From Oceanobacillus profundus (GTDB lineage Bacteria; Bacillota; Bacilli; Bacillales; Amphibacillaceae): 64,000 bases of DNA. The notes beneath the pieces were generated by a model that was given only the letters and a program-made list of their open reading frames with translations, was not told the DNA's origin and did no database searches. The stretch is taken from assembly GCF_003515705.1 (NCBI RefSeq), contig NZ_QWEH01000018.1, forward strand, positions 1 to 64,000, in the 5' to 3' direction. Shown in pieces: positions 44,514 to 52,672 of the stretch. The translations under genes were made by a program, and so were the position numbers. Positions within the stretch are counted from its first letter, which is position 1; each line of letters starts with the position of its first letter.

Positions 44514-46007
44514 CTAGTTATTCTGCTTGATGTTAACAAATACACTTTTAACTTCCGTATAGTTTTGTAACCCATACTCTCCACCCATTTCTCTGCCAAT
44601 TCCTGATTGTTTGTAGCCGCCAAAAGGCATTGTTTCCCATTCAAGACCAAAATCATTAATCCAAACAGTACCTGATTGAAGCTTCCCAGAAATATAATGA
44701 GCCTTTTTAATGTTTTCTGTCCAAACACTTGCTGCTAAGCCGTAGTCACTATCATTAGCTCGCTTAATAACTTCTTCAATCGAATCAAATACGAAAATGG
44801 ACATGACCGGGCCAAAGATCTCTTCACGGGCAATTACCATATCATCTTCTACATCAGCGAAAATAGTTGGCTGTACAAAGTATCCTTTTTCAAATGCCTT
44901 CTCACCGCCTGCGACAAGAAGTGCCCCTTCATTCTTACCTTCTTCAATATAGTTAAGAACCGTTTGATGCTGTTTAGCTGAAACAAGTGGACCCATTTCC
45001 GTTCCAGGGTTCATTCCATCACCTAGCTTCAGTGCTTTTGCCCGCTCTGCAAATGCTTCCACAACACGGTCATAAATATTTCGCTGTACAAATACACGCG
45101 TACAAGCACTGCAGTTTTGCCCATGATTGTACATCGTTCCGTTAAATGCCCCTTCAATTGCTTCCTCAAGATTGGCATCATCTAAAATAATCGCTGGCGA
45201 TTTTCCGCCAAGTTCGAGCGTAATACCTTTAATTTGGTCTGCAGCTTTTTTCATGACTTCTTTTCCGACAGCTGTTGAACCAGTGAATGCTACCTTGTCC
45301 ACGTCTTTATGCGTAATGATTGCTCCCCCCGCTATACTTCCTGTTCCAGGAACAATATTCACAACTCCATCTGGAAATCCAGCTTTTTTAAACAGCTGTG
45401 CTACATAGAGAAGAGATAACGGTGTTTCAGTTGCTGGCTTAATAACAACCGTACAGCCAACAGCAAGTGCAGACCCGAGCTTCCAACCTGCCATGGCAAG
45501 CGGGAAATTCCAAGGAATAATTTGACCTACCACTCCAACGGGTTCGTGTACCGTATAGGTTACATAATCCTTGGAAATTTGAGTGGTTTTGCCAAATATC
45601 TTCGTTGCCCATCCAGCATAATATCTAAAATGCTGAATCGTTCCATCAATATCATCTTCCAAAGCAATCATGTAGGGCTTTCCGTTATCCAATGATTCCA
45701 GCTGTGCAAGTTCTTCTCTATTTTCTTCTAAAAGATCCGCAAACTTATAGATTAGATGGGAGCGTTCAGCTGCCTCCATTTTTGCCCATTCGCCTTCATC
45801 AAATGCTTTTCTTGCTGCAGCTACGGCCACGTTAATATCTTCCTCCTGCGCTTCACTTACTTCTGTGATGACCTCTTCATTAGCAGGATTAACAACAGAA
45901 AACGTTTTACCACTAATCGCTGGTACATACTCCCCATTGATATATAATCCTTTGATTCCTTTCAAAAATTCTTGTACTTTCGGTTTCAAATTATAGGTCG
46001 CTTGCAT
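44514..46007 (-). CDS. Aldehyde dehydrogenase, probable alpha-ketoglutarate semialdehyde dehydrogenase
   Basis: A 497-residue NAD(P)-dependent aldehyde dehydrogenase. The catalytic Cys is in GQNCSACTRV near 300, Glu in LELGGKSP near 266, and the cofactor site is FTGSTAVGKEV near 243. It follows the DapA-family deaminase by 23 bases. In the hydroxyproline pathway the deaminase releases alpha-ketoglutarate semialdehyde, which this enzyme would oxidise to alpha-ketoglutarate. It is a different subgroup from the enzyme at 23964 though it would act on the same substrate. Confidence 0.88.
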   Translation of the reverse strand: MQATYNLKPKVQEFLKGIKGLYINGEYVPAISGKTFSVVNPANEEVITEVSEAQEEDINVAVAAARKAFDEGEWAKMEAAERSHLIYKFADLLEENREELAQLESLDNGKPYMIALEDDIDGTIQHFRYYAGWATKIFGKTTQISKDYVTYTVHEPVGVVGQIIPWNFPLAMAGWKLGSALAVGCTVVIKPATETPLSLLYVAQLFKKAGFPDGVVNIVPGTGSIAGGAIITHKDVDKVAFTGSTAVGKEVMKKAADQIKGITLELGGKSPAIILDDANLEEAIEGAFNGTMYNHGQNCSACTRVFVQRNIYDRVVEAFAERAKALKLGDGMNPGTEMGPLVSAKQHQTVLNYIEEGKNEGALLVAGGEKAFEKGYFVQPTIFADVEDDMVIAREEIFGPVMSIFVFDSIEEVIKRANDSDYGLAASVWTENIKKAHYISGKLQSGTVWINDFGLEWETMPFGGYKQSGIGREMGGEYGLQNYTEVKSVFVNIKQNN

Positions 46008-46029
46008 GTTCTCGCTCCTTCACTAATTT

Positions 46030-46923
46030 TTAGTTATTTACGGTTTCTAAATTTGCCAGTAATTCCTTTAGCTTCTCATCTTCCTCTGGAGATAGACCTA
46101 AACGAGGGAATCTTGCAGGACCGCCAGCATTACCGGTTAATTCCATCGCTCTCTTCACGATTTGCACATACTTTCCTGATCCTTCAAGGAACGTACAAAG
46201 CGGTAAAATTCGATCATTGATTGCCCATGCTTCTTCCAACTCACCTTTTTGGAAATGGTTATACATGTCTGTAACAAGCTTTGGCACGATATTACCTGCA
46301 ACAGAAATCCATCCAGTTGCTCCAACGAAGTAAGACTCCATCACAAGTTCTTCAGCGCCGCAGAATACTTCAAAATCCCCCTTGCCTTTTCGTGCAAGAT
46401 CTCTTACCTTGTCAATTTCACCGCTTGATTCCTTAATAAGACGGACATTTTCACACTCCTTACCAATCTGTAGCATTAAATCTGTACTCATATTCACACC
46501 AGAAGTAAATGGGTTGTTATAAAGCATAATTGGTAGATTTGTAACACGAGATACTTCTTTAAAATGATGGTACATTTCATTTTCCTTTGGTTTCATATAG
46601 TAAGGTGGAATGATTAGCGCACCAGCAGCTTCATGAGCTTCAGCCTGCTTTGTATGTTCAATTGTTTCTTTTGTTGTTTCAGCAGCAGTACCAACAATAA
46701 CAGGAATACGGCCACCTACTTCCTCCATAACAGTTGCTACCATTTGGAATTTCTCTTCTTTTGATAGACTGACAAATTCACCCGTACTTCCGTTGATGAC
46801 GATACCTGCTACACCTTGGTCCACGAAGTAATGAACATTATTCTTTACACCATCCCAATCGATTTTCTGTTCCTGTGTCATTGGCGTAATTAATACTGGA
46901 TAAGCCCCTCTGATTGTAGTCAT
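46030..46923 (-). CDS. DapA-family 1-pyrroline-4-hydroxy-2-carboxylate deaminase (probable)
   Basis: A 297-residue class I aldolase-superfamily protein. Schiff-base Lys lies in VRLIKESSGE near residue 162 and the catalytic Tyr in LPIMLYNNPFTSG near 134. The N-terminus reads RGAYPVLITPMTQEQKIDW, with INGSTGEFVSL near 43. Sequence alone says only dihydrodipicolinate synthase/N-acetylneuraminate lyase family. Its place between proline racemase-family genes and the semialdehyde dehydrogenase identifies it as the deaminase of the D-hydroxyproline pathway. AGGAGG lies 8 bases upstream. Confidence 0.82.
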   Translation of the reverse strand: MTTIRGAYPVLITPMTQEQKIDWDGVKNNVHYFVDQGVAGIVINGSTGEFVSLSKEEKFQMVATVMEEVGGRIPVIVGTAAETTKETIEHTKQAEAHEAAGALIIPPYYMKPKENEMYHHFKEVSRVTNLPIMLYNNPFTSGVNMSTDLMLQIGKECENVRLIKESSGEIDKVRDLARKGKGDFEVFCGAEELVMESYFVGATGWISVAGNIVPKLVTDMYNHFQKGELEEAWAINDRILPLCTFLEGSGKYVQIVKRAMELTGNAGGPARFPRLGLSPEEDEKLKELLANLETVNN

Positions 46924-46951
46924 TCTATTTTCCTCCTGTTTAATTAATTTC

Positions 46952-47905
46952 TTATTTTAATAAAAACCCTTCAGATAATGGATCTGTCGGATCTAAAACA
47001 TATGTCTGTATACCCGTAATAAATCCGCGGGCTGAAAAACTAAAACTGTAAACGCCTTCAACTTCTGTTGAAAGTTCACCGATCAATTTAGCATTAAAAA
47101 TACTTTCATTTTCAATTTGCCTATCTGCACATATATCGCCATTTTCTAATAAATAAGTACTGCAAGCAGCTAGTGTGCCAAACCCTGGAGAACGAACAAT
47201 ATAAGCATCTGGACGGAATGTTACCGTATTGATTTTGCCTTTATTTTTCTCCGAATGATCCAGCAAGATGATTCGGCTGAAAGCATGGTTGCCTCCCAGG
47301 GCTTCAATCGCCTTTTTCCCCCATTGATTAATGTCGGAAAGGTTCTCGATCGTAATATCAAAAGGCAGCCCTGCTTTATCATAAATCGCATAAAAATGAT
47401 CGCCTTGAACGAAAGCAACTTCTGCTTGTAAATCTAAATAGGAGACTGGCACATTGGTTTTTACAACCTGGTATGGCTCGCTTTTTAACGCAACAGCTTT
47501 TACTTCATCGTCTTGTAGAGTAGCCGTAACAGTAACAATACCGCTGACGGTTTCAATGTTATATTTAGCTGAAGGTTTTGCCTTTAACTGCCCAGACTCC
47601 AGTAATGCGGTTAGGACCGCAACAATTCCACCATATTGCATTGGAACAGTTCCATCATGATCAAAAAAGACAACAGCTACATCGGCACCACTTCTAAAAG
47701 GCGGAACGACCAAACAGCCATTCAGTCCAGCAAATCCACGTGGCTCATTTAAAAGAAGTTTTATTTCTAGCTCGTAGATAATTGGAAACTGCTCATTCAG
47801 CTCATGTAAACTTTGATAATAACTAAATGGTACGTCCTTAATAATTCGGTAAGCTTCCCCTGCTACGTGTACATCGGTTGCTGTGTAAGTTGTTTTAATC
47901 TTCAT
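46952..47905 (-). CDS. Proline racemase-family protein lacking both catalytic cysteines
   Basis: A 317-residue protein of the proline racemase fold. It keeps family landmarks such as LNEPRGFAGLNGCLVVPPF near residue 52. At the first catalytic site, where the partner gene has MCGH, it has PMQYGG. At the second, where active enzymes have SPCGTG, it has SPGFGT. trans-3-Hydroxyproline dehydratases replace only the second Cys with Thr, so this is not that type either. It overlaps the true epimerase gene by ATGA, so they are translationally coupled. It may be a regulatory or scaffold subunit, a binding protein, or an enzyme with different chemistry. Confidence 0.8.
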   Translation of the reverse strand: MKIKTTYTATDVHVAGEAYRIIKDVPFSYYQSLHELNEQFPIIYELEIKLLLNEPRGFAGLNGCLVVPPFRSGADVAVVFFDHDGTVPMQYGGIVAVLTALLESGQLKAKPSAKYNIETVSGIVTVTATLQDDEVKAVALKSEPYQVVKTNVPVSYLDLQAEVAFVQGDHFYAIYDKAGLPFDITIENLSDINQWGKKAIEALGGNHAFSRIILLDHSEKNKGKINTVTFRPDAYIVRSPGFGTLAACSTYLLENGDICADRQIENESIFNAKLIGELSTEVEGVYSFSFSARGFITGIQTYVLDPTDPLSEGFLLK

Positions 47906-48939
47906 GTTATATCCTCCATTTCATGTTCCATTGGGGGAATAAGTAAAAAGCCTTCTTTAAGCGGATCTTCCTCATTATAGAAAAACCGGTGCATACCCAT
48001 TAACCAGGCTGAACCAGTAACTTCTGGAATAACAGCTCCTACATTCTTTACAATAGTTGTATTTAAAATTCTTGCTTTAAATAAAGAACCAACAATACTC
48101 TCATGCACAAACAATTCGTTTTCTGCTATTTCACCTTTGTGATACATAACTGATAACTTTGCAGACGTACCTGTACCACATGGCGAACGATCGATTCCAC
48201 CAGGAGGAACGACAACAGTATTCTTCACATCTGCTTCTGGATGAACAGGATCTGTGTAAAATTCAATATGCGTTAACCCATGGATAAATGGAAATTCTGG
48301 ATGTACTATCTTCTCCGTAGCATTAATTGTATTGCGAATGGTAATTGCTTTTTCAATAATCGAGGAAGCATTTTCTTTTGTTAATTCAATTCCTAGTTTT
48401 CTAGCATCAATAATGCCATAGAAATTTCCCCCATAAGCAATATCACATTCCACTTCTCCAATTCCTTCTACATCTATTTTGATGGTCTTTAATAGAAAGG
48501 AAGGAACATTGGAAAAGGTTACTTCTTCTGCTTTGCCATTAGTCACTTTAATGGTGACTTTAATTAAGCCAGCTGGAGTATCTAATTTAAGATAGGTATA
48601 TGGCTCAGAAACCTCGACCAGACCTGCTTCAATTAACGCAGTACAGCAGCCAATAGTATCATGACCACACATTGGAAGATATCCGCCCGTTTCGATGTAA
48701 ATGACCCCGAAATCCGCCTCAGGGTGGCACGGTTCTACAAGTAGAGCACCTGACATCACCTCATGTCCTCTAGGCTCATTCATTAAAAATTTTCGAATCC
48801 AATCGTAATGTTCATCCATATAAAGCATTTTTTCTGACATCGTATTTCCCTTAATCGGTGGAAGTCCACTAATAACGGTCCGTGTTGGATTTCCACCAGT
48901 ATGTGTATCAATTGTTGAAAATAGACGCTGAAACTTCAT
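47902..48939 (-). CDS. 4-hydroxyproline 2-epimerase (proline racemase family)
   Basis: A 345-residue enzyme interconverting trans-4-hydroxy-L-proline and cis-4-hydroxy-D-proline, by two cysteines that act as acid and base. Cys one lies in LPMCGHDTIGCCTA near 88-90 and Cys two in GGIDRSPCGTGTSAKLS near 254. The N-terminus has the family FSTIDTHTGGNPTRTVISG segment. The gene starts immediately after the dehydrogenase stop codon and overlaps the cysteine-less paralogue by 4 bases. Proline racemase activity is the alternative; the operon (D-Hyp dehydrogenase, deaminase) supports hydroxyproline. Confidence 0.9.
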   Translation of the reverse strand: MKFQRLFSTIDTHTGGNPTRTVISGLPPIKGNTMSEKMLYMDEHYDWIRKFLMNEPRGHEVMSGALLVEPCHPEADFGVIYIETGGYLPMCGHDTIGCCTALIEAGLVEVSEPYTYLKLDTPAGLIKVTIKVTNGKAEEVTFSNVPSFLLKTIKIDVEGIGEVECDIAYGGNFYGIIDARKLGIELTKENASSIIEKAITIRNTINATEKIVHPEFPFIHGLTHIEFYTDPVHPEADVKNTVVVPPGGIDRSPCGTGTSAKLSVMYHKGEIAENELFVHESIVGSLFKARILNTTIVKNVGAVIPEVTGSAWLMGMHRFFYNEEDPLKEGFLLIPPMEHEMEDIT

Positions 48940-50121
48940 CTATTGAACCACCCTTTCTTTAAATCGATCATGGCGAAGCGGTTGAACTGGTATGCAGTTT
49001 TGTTTCTCTGATAACATTTCTTCGATAAGTTTTCCTGTCACAGCCGCCAAGCTAATTCCATCTCCTTCATGCCCTGCTGCAATATAAAAACCAGGAACTT
49101 CTTCTACATGAGAAACGATAGGCAGGTGATCCTCTGTCCACGGTCGTAAACCAGCGTAGGTCCGAATAACTGTCATATCCGCTATCTTCGGATAAAAGCG
49201 AACAGCCCTTCTCGCAATATACTTCGTTACTTCATGATTCACAGTCGTATCGAACCCATTGAATTCCCTACTACTCCCAATCAGAAAATTTTGGCTTTCC
49301 GTTGGTTCAAACACTAGGGCAACCCCATATTTTTCTGTCAATTCATCCACTTGTCTTTCGCCACCAAACTTTGAAATAAGATAACCGAATTCCATTACCT
49401 TTCGCAATCCTACAGGTTGCTGTCTCGATGCTACAATAAGCTGTCCTTTTCTTGGTTTAATGGGAATAGTCACTTCTAACATTTCTCCAATAAAAGGTGC
49501 CCATACCCCACATGCATTCACCACTTTGTTCGCTGTAAATTTGCCATTCGTTGTTTCAATAGCAAATTGGCCAGATTGATTTTTGGCTACATTTGTTACC
49601 TCTGTCTTCGTATGTACCTTTGCTCCAAACTTTTCAGCACGATGAAACATAGAAAAAGTTAGCATGTATGGATTTACTGTCGAATCGGTCTTACATTCCA
49701 GTCCACCGAATAGATCATCTGCAAAATACTTCGATTCATTTTTTAAATCAGACCGATCAAGCATTCGAAAATCCAATCCAGCACCCTTTTGTTGCTGCAC
49801 CCACTTATGTGCTGCTTCCATTTCTTCATCATTCTCACAAACCAAAATACTCCCTGGGTTACGATACTCAAATGGTTGCTCTAGATCCTTACTCAATTCA
49901 TGTACCAGTTGCTGACTTTTTAAAGACATTTGACTATCAAAGCCTGGATCTTTGTCTATAGCCAAAATGTTTCCATCACACCTTGAAGATGTTCCACTAG
50001 CTAGTTCATTCTTTTCTAACACCGTTATCTCCAATCCTGCTTTTGCTCCATAATAGGCTATAGCTGCCCCGATAATTCCCCCACCAATAACTACAATGTC
50101 ACGATGCTTTGCATTTCCCAT
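48940..50121 (-). CDS. FAD-dependent D-hydroxyproline dehydrogenase, beta (DAO) subunit
   Basis: A 393-residue D-amino acid oxidase/glycine oxidase-family protein. FAD-binding motif GGGIIGAAIAYYGAKAG is at residues 13-29. Other marks are the ASGTSSRCDGNILA segment near 42, VVNACGVWAP near 200 and AAGHEGDGISLAA near 348. The partner alpha, gamma and BFD-like genes lie on the opposite strand at 52056-53888, the usual composition of the multi-subunit D-hydroxyproline dehydrogenase (HcnABC-like). AAGGAGG precedes the ATG. First gene of the minus-strand operon and transcribed from the sigma-54 promoter at 50161-50177. Confidence 0.85.
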   Translation of the reverse strand: MGNAKHRDIVVIGGGIIGAAIAYYGAKAGLEITVLEKNELASGTSSRCDGNILAIDKDPGFDSQMSLKSQQLVHELSKDLEQPFEYRNPGSILVCENDEEMEAAHKWVQQQKGAGLDFRMLDRSDLKNESKYFADDLFGGLECKTDSTVNPYMLTFSMFHRAEKFGAKVHTKTEVTNVAKNQSGQFAIETTNGKFTANKVVNACGVWAPFIGEMLEVTIPIKPRKGQLIVASRQQPVGLRKVMEFGYLISKFGGERQVDELTEKYGVALVFEPTESQNFLIGSSREFNGFDTTVNHEVTKYIARRAVRFYPKIADMTVIRTYAGLRPWTEDHLPIVSHVEEVPGFYIAAGHEGDGISLAAVTGKLIEEMLSEKQNCIPVQPLRHDRFKERVVQ

Positions 50122-50160
50122 TTTTAATACCTCCTTTCAAGACGCTGTTACGAGTTAATA

Positions 50161-50177
50161 TGCAAAATGCATGCCAA
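50161..50177 (-). promoter_or_regulatory. Sigma-54 (-24/-12) promoter for the hydroxyproline operon
   Basis: On the minus strand TTGGCAT (50177-50171), 5 bases, then TTGCA (50165-50161), close to the TTGGCAC-N5-TTGCA consensus and with the same spacing as the other two. It lies 40 bases upstream of the dehydrogenase start and 104 bases from the activator gene on the other side. Confidence 0.85.
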
Positions 50178-50280
50178 CAATATTCACTCTATTTTCATAA
50201 CATACATTGTTTTCTGAATATGTTGATGTAAAATTATTTATAAACCTGTAAAACTTTTTATACACAAGGAGGTTAACCAA

Positions 50281-51993
50281 ATGAATTTTGAAAAAGAATT
50301 TAAATTAGCTATGAAACAAGATTTTTTTACCATTACAGATAGAAAAGATGATGAGAAAGAGCTTAGAAGTTTACTTCAAACCAATAAACCAAAAAAGCTC
50401 CTTTTTAAAAACCAAGAAAATGTCTACTTAATTGAATTGATTCCCGATACAGACCACTTAAACTATTATCCATGCAAAGAGGTTTCAGCAGATATACATG
50501 TAAACGAAGCAATGATATTGTTAGAAAAACATCGATTCATTGTCTTAAAAGAGAAGAAAAACTACATAGGATATCTCAGTACATTCGATTTATTTAAGTT
50601 GCTTAGAAAAGAGTACAAACAATTAAATGCTTATTATCAAGCTATTTTAGAAACAATAGATGGGTCATGTACTGTTATTGATGCTAATCAGAATGTACTC
50701 GTGTGGACAAAAGGGGCAGAGAAGCTGTTTTCTGTAAAACAAAAAGATATCATTGGAAAGCCAATTACAGACTTCTTCAGTCCTGAACGGCTCGAGCTGC
50801 TAAACACCTTAAAAAACGGCGATTCCCTTCAGCACAAACAGCATAAAGCAAGAGAAGACCTTGTCGTGTTAATCAACTCCACTCCTGTTTATTTAGAAGA
50901 CCAAATAATTGGCGCGGTCGTCTCTGAGATAGATATAACAAGCCAAATACGATTAAATAATGAATTAAACAATGCATCAGAAAAACTATTTGAACTTGAA
51001 AGAGAAACAAATCGATTCATACCCTCAGATCCATTTAAACTTATTCGCGGTAACAGTAAAACCCTTAAGAAAACAACTTCCATGGCTGAGAAGGCAGCAA
51101 GTACGTCTACAAACATATTAATTCATGGAGAAAGCGGAGTAGGAAAGGAACTTTTTGCCAAAGCAATTCATACAATTCGCGAAGGCAATAAAGCTCCTTT
51201 TATTGCCATCAACTGTGGCGCCATTCCTTCCTCTCTATTTGAAAGTGAAATGTTTGGCTATGAAAAAGGGGCTTTCTCTGGAGCGGACAATAAAGGAAAA
51301 AAAGGAAAGGTCGAACTAGCACAAGGGGGAACCTTATTTCTAGATGAAATTGGAGAAATGCCTTTAGAAATGCAAGTAAAACTCTTACGGCTACTCCAAG
51401 AAAAGAAATTCTATGCGGTTGGTGGAACGAAAGAGAAAACAGTTGATTTTAGAGTGATTGCTGCAACGAATCGTATCTTAAAGGATTTAGTTGAGGAAGG
51501 TAAATTTCGCGAAGACCTTTATTATCGATTAAATGTGGTAAGTCTTGAAATTCCACCGTTACGCAAGCGACCAGAAGACATCATTGAATTAACACATTAC
51601 TTTTTATATGAGATATCCATTAAATATAACCGGCCAATTTATGGAATTTCCCAGGAAGTAATGCAGGCCCTGTTAAACCATGAATGGCAAGGTAATATCA
51701 GGGAGCTAAAAAATGTTATCGAGCGCTTAATTGTTTTCTCGGAAGATGGTCAGGTTAAATTAGAGCATTTACCTTTTGAAATTGATGGATTAGCAATTAA
51801 AACCAATTCGATGACCTCTATTTACAAAAATGATTCTCGTCCATTAGCTGACCGACTTCAAGAGGTTGAACGGAAAATACTTTTACATGAACTCGATAAT
51901 GAAAGTGGTAACAAGAATGCCGTTGCTAGAAAGTTACAAATCACTAGAGCTACCCTATATAACCGTTTAAATAAACTTGGAATAAAAAATTGA
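50281..51993 (+). CDS. Sigma-54-dependent transcriptional activator (PAS-AAA-Fis)
   Basis: A 570-residue enhancer-binding protein. Residues 1-110 form an N-terminal sensor part, with a CBS-like stretch VNEAMILLEKHRFIVLKEKK near 80. A PAS domain covers about 115-225. The AAA+ sigma-54 interaction domain (about 255-480) has Walker A GESGVGKE near 282, the sigma-54 contact loop GAFSGA near 330 (Ser for the usual Thr), Walker B GGTLFLDEIGEMP and the R-finger region. A Fis-type HTH (about 530-570) reads NKNAVARKLQITRATLYNRL. It probably senses hydroxyproline or a pathway product and activates three sigma-54 promoters in this window. AAGGAGG precedes the ATG. Confidence 0.93.
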   Translation: MNFEKEFKLAMKQDFFTITDRKDDEKELRSLLQTNKPKKLLFKNQENVYLIELIPDTDHLNYYPCKEVSADIHVNEAMILLEKHRFIVLKEKKNYIGYLSTFDLFKLLRKEYKQLNAYYQAILETIDGSCTVIDANQNVLVWTKGAEKLFSVKQKDIIGKPITDFFSPERLELLNTLKNGDSLQHKQHKAREDLVVLINSTPVYLEDQIIGAVVSEIDITSQIRLNNELNNASEKLFELERETNRFIPSDPFKLIRGNSKTLKKTTSMAEKAASTSTNILIHGESGVGKELFAKAIHTIREGNKAPFIAINCGAIPSSLFESEMFGYEKGAFSGADNKGKKGKVELAQGGTLFLDEIGEMPLEMQVKLLRLLQEKKFYAVGGTKEKTVDFRVIAATNRILKDLVEEGKFREDLYYRLNVVSLEIPPLRKRPEDIIELTHYFLYEISIKYNRPIYGISQEVMQALLNHEWQGNIRELKNVIERLIVFSEDGQVKLEHLPFEIDGLAIKTNSMTSIYKNDSRPLADRLQEVERKILLHELDNESGNKNAVARKLQITRATLYNRLNKLGIKN

Positions 51994-52013
51994 AAGCCCG
52001 TCTCTTTTAAAAG

Positions 52014-52030
52014 TTGGCACGATTATTGCA
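52014..52030 (+). promoter_or_regulatory. Sigma-54 (-24/-12) promoter for the dehydrogenase gamma/alpha operon
   Basis: TTGGCAC (52014-52020), 5 bases (GATTA), TTGCA (52026-52030), a perfect match to the consensus. It sits between the activator stop codon and the BFD-like gene. Confidence 0.93.
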
Positions 52031-52064
52031 TGAATAACGTTGAGAAAAAGATGAGGTGATTCAA

Positions 52065-52337
52065 TTGAGAGAAAGTGAAATGATAATTTGCAGATGTGAA
52101 GAAGTAACATATCAAGAATTATTAGATACAGCAATAACCTATAGCTGCTCGGCAAGAGAATTAAAGCTCAGAACACGCGCAGGAATGGGCTACTGTGGCG
52201 GGAGAACCTGCCGAAGCATCGTAGATCAAGTTGCAAAGCAAGTCGGAAGTGAGCAAAGCAAGAAAAATATATCATTAAAATATCAAGCACCAATTAGACC
52301 TGTTAATTTCGTGGATTTAGGAGGAGAAGGAAAATGA
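52065..52337 (+). CDS. BFD-like (2Fe-2S)-binding protein, D-hydroxyproline dehydrogenase accessory subunit
   Basis: A small protein of about 90 residues with the bacterioferritin-associated-ferredoxin-like motif. It has IICRCEEVTYQEL near the N-terminus and GMGYCGGRTCRSI further on, giving the CxC...CxxxxC ligand pattern. Start at the TTG at 52065 (GAGGTG 6 bases upstream); an ATG at 52080 is the alternative. It opens the plus-strand operon, and the following gene overlaps it by 4 bases. It probably passes electrons from the flavin subunits. Confidence 0.75.
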   Translation: MRESEMIICRCEEVTYQELLDTAITYSCSARELKLRTRAGMGYCGGRTCRSIVDQVAKQVGSEQSKKNISLKYQAPIRPVNFVDLGGEGK

Positions 52338-52672
52338 CATTGCGCGTCACCGACCACCCAATACTCGGAAAGCTAGAAAAGAAAAAAGCAGTTACCTTTA
52401 CCTTTAATGATAAACAATATACAGGCTATGAAGACGAATCTTTAGCTGCTGCACTGTTAGCAAATGAAATTCGCACCCTTCGCCATCACGAAGAAAGTGG
52501 TTCATCACGAGGAATCTATTGTAACATCGGTCATTGTTTTGAATGCAGAGTAAGTATAAACGGCAAGCAAGGAGTTCGTGCATGCCTTACCCCATTAAAA
52601 GGGAATATGATCGTGGAAAGCCATGGCAAACTGCCAACACCAGTAAGGGATTGGAGGTCTTCTGATGAATAA
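52334..52672 (+). CDS. (2Fe-2S) ferredoxin-like protein, D-hydroxyproline dehydrogenase gamma subunit
   Basis: A 112-residue Fer2_4-type protein like HcnA. It has a FNDKQYTGYEDESLAAALLAN segment and a Cys cluster IYCNIGHCFECRVSING (C-x4-C-x2-C) with a further Cys in VRACLTPL. Residues between 40 and 90 hold the cluster. It overlaps the BFD-like gene by 4 bases and the alpha subunit by 8 bases, so the three are translationally coupled. Confidence 0.8.
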   Translation: MTLRVTDHPILGKLEKKKAVTFTFNDKQYTGYEDESLAAALLANEIRTLRHHEESGSSRGIYCNIGHCFECRVSINGKQGVRACLTPLKGNMIVESHGKLPTPVRDWRSSDE

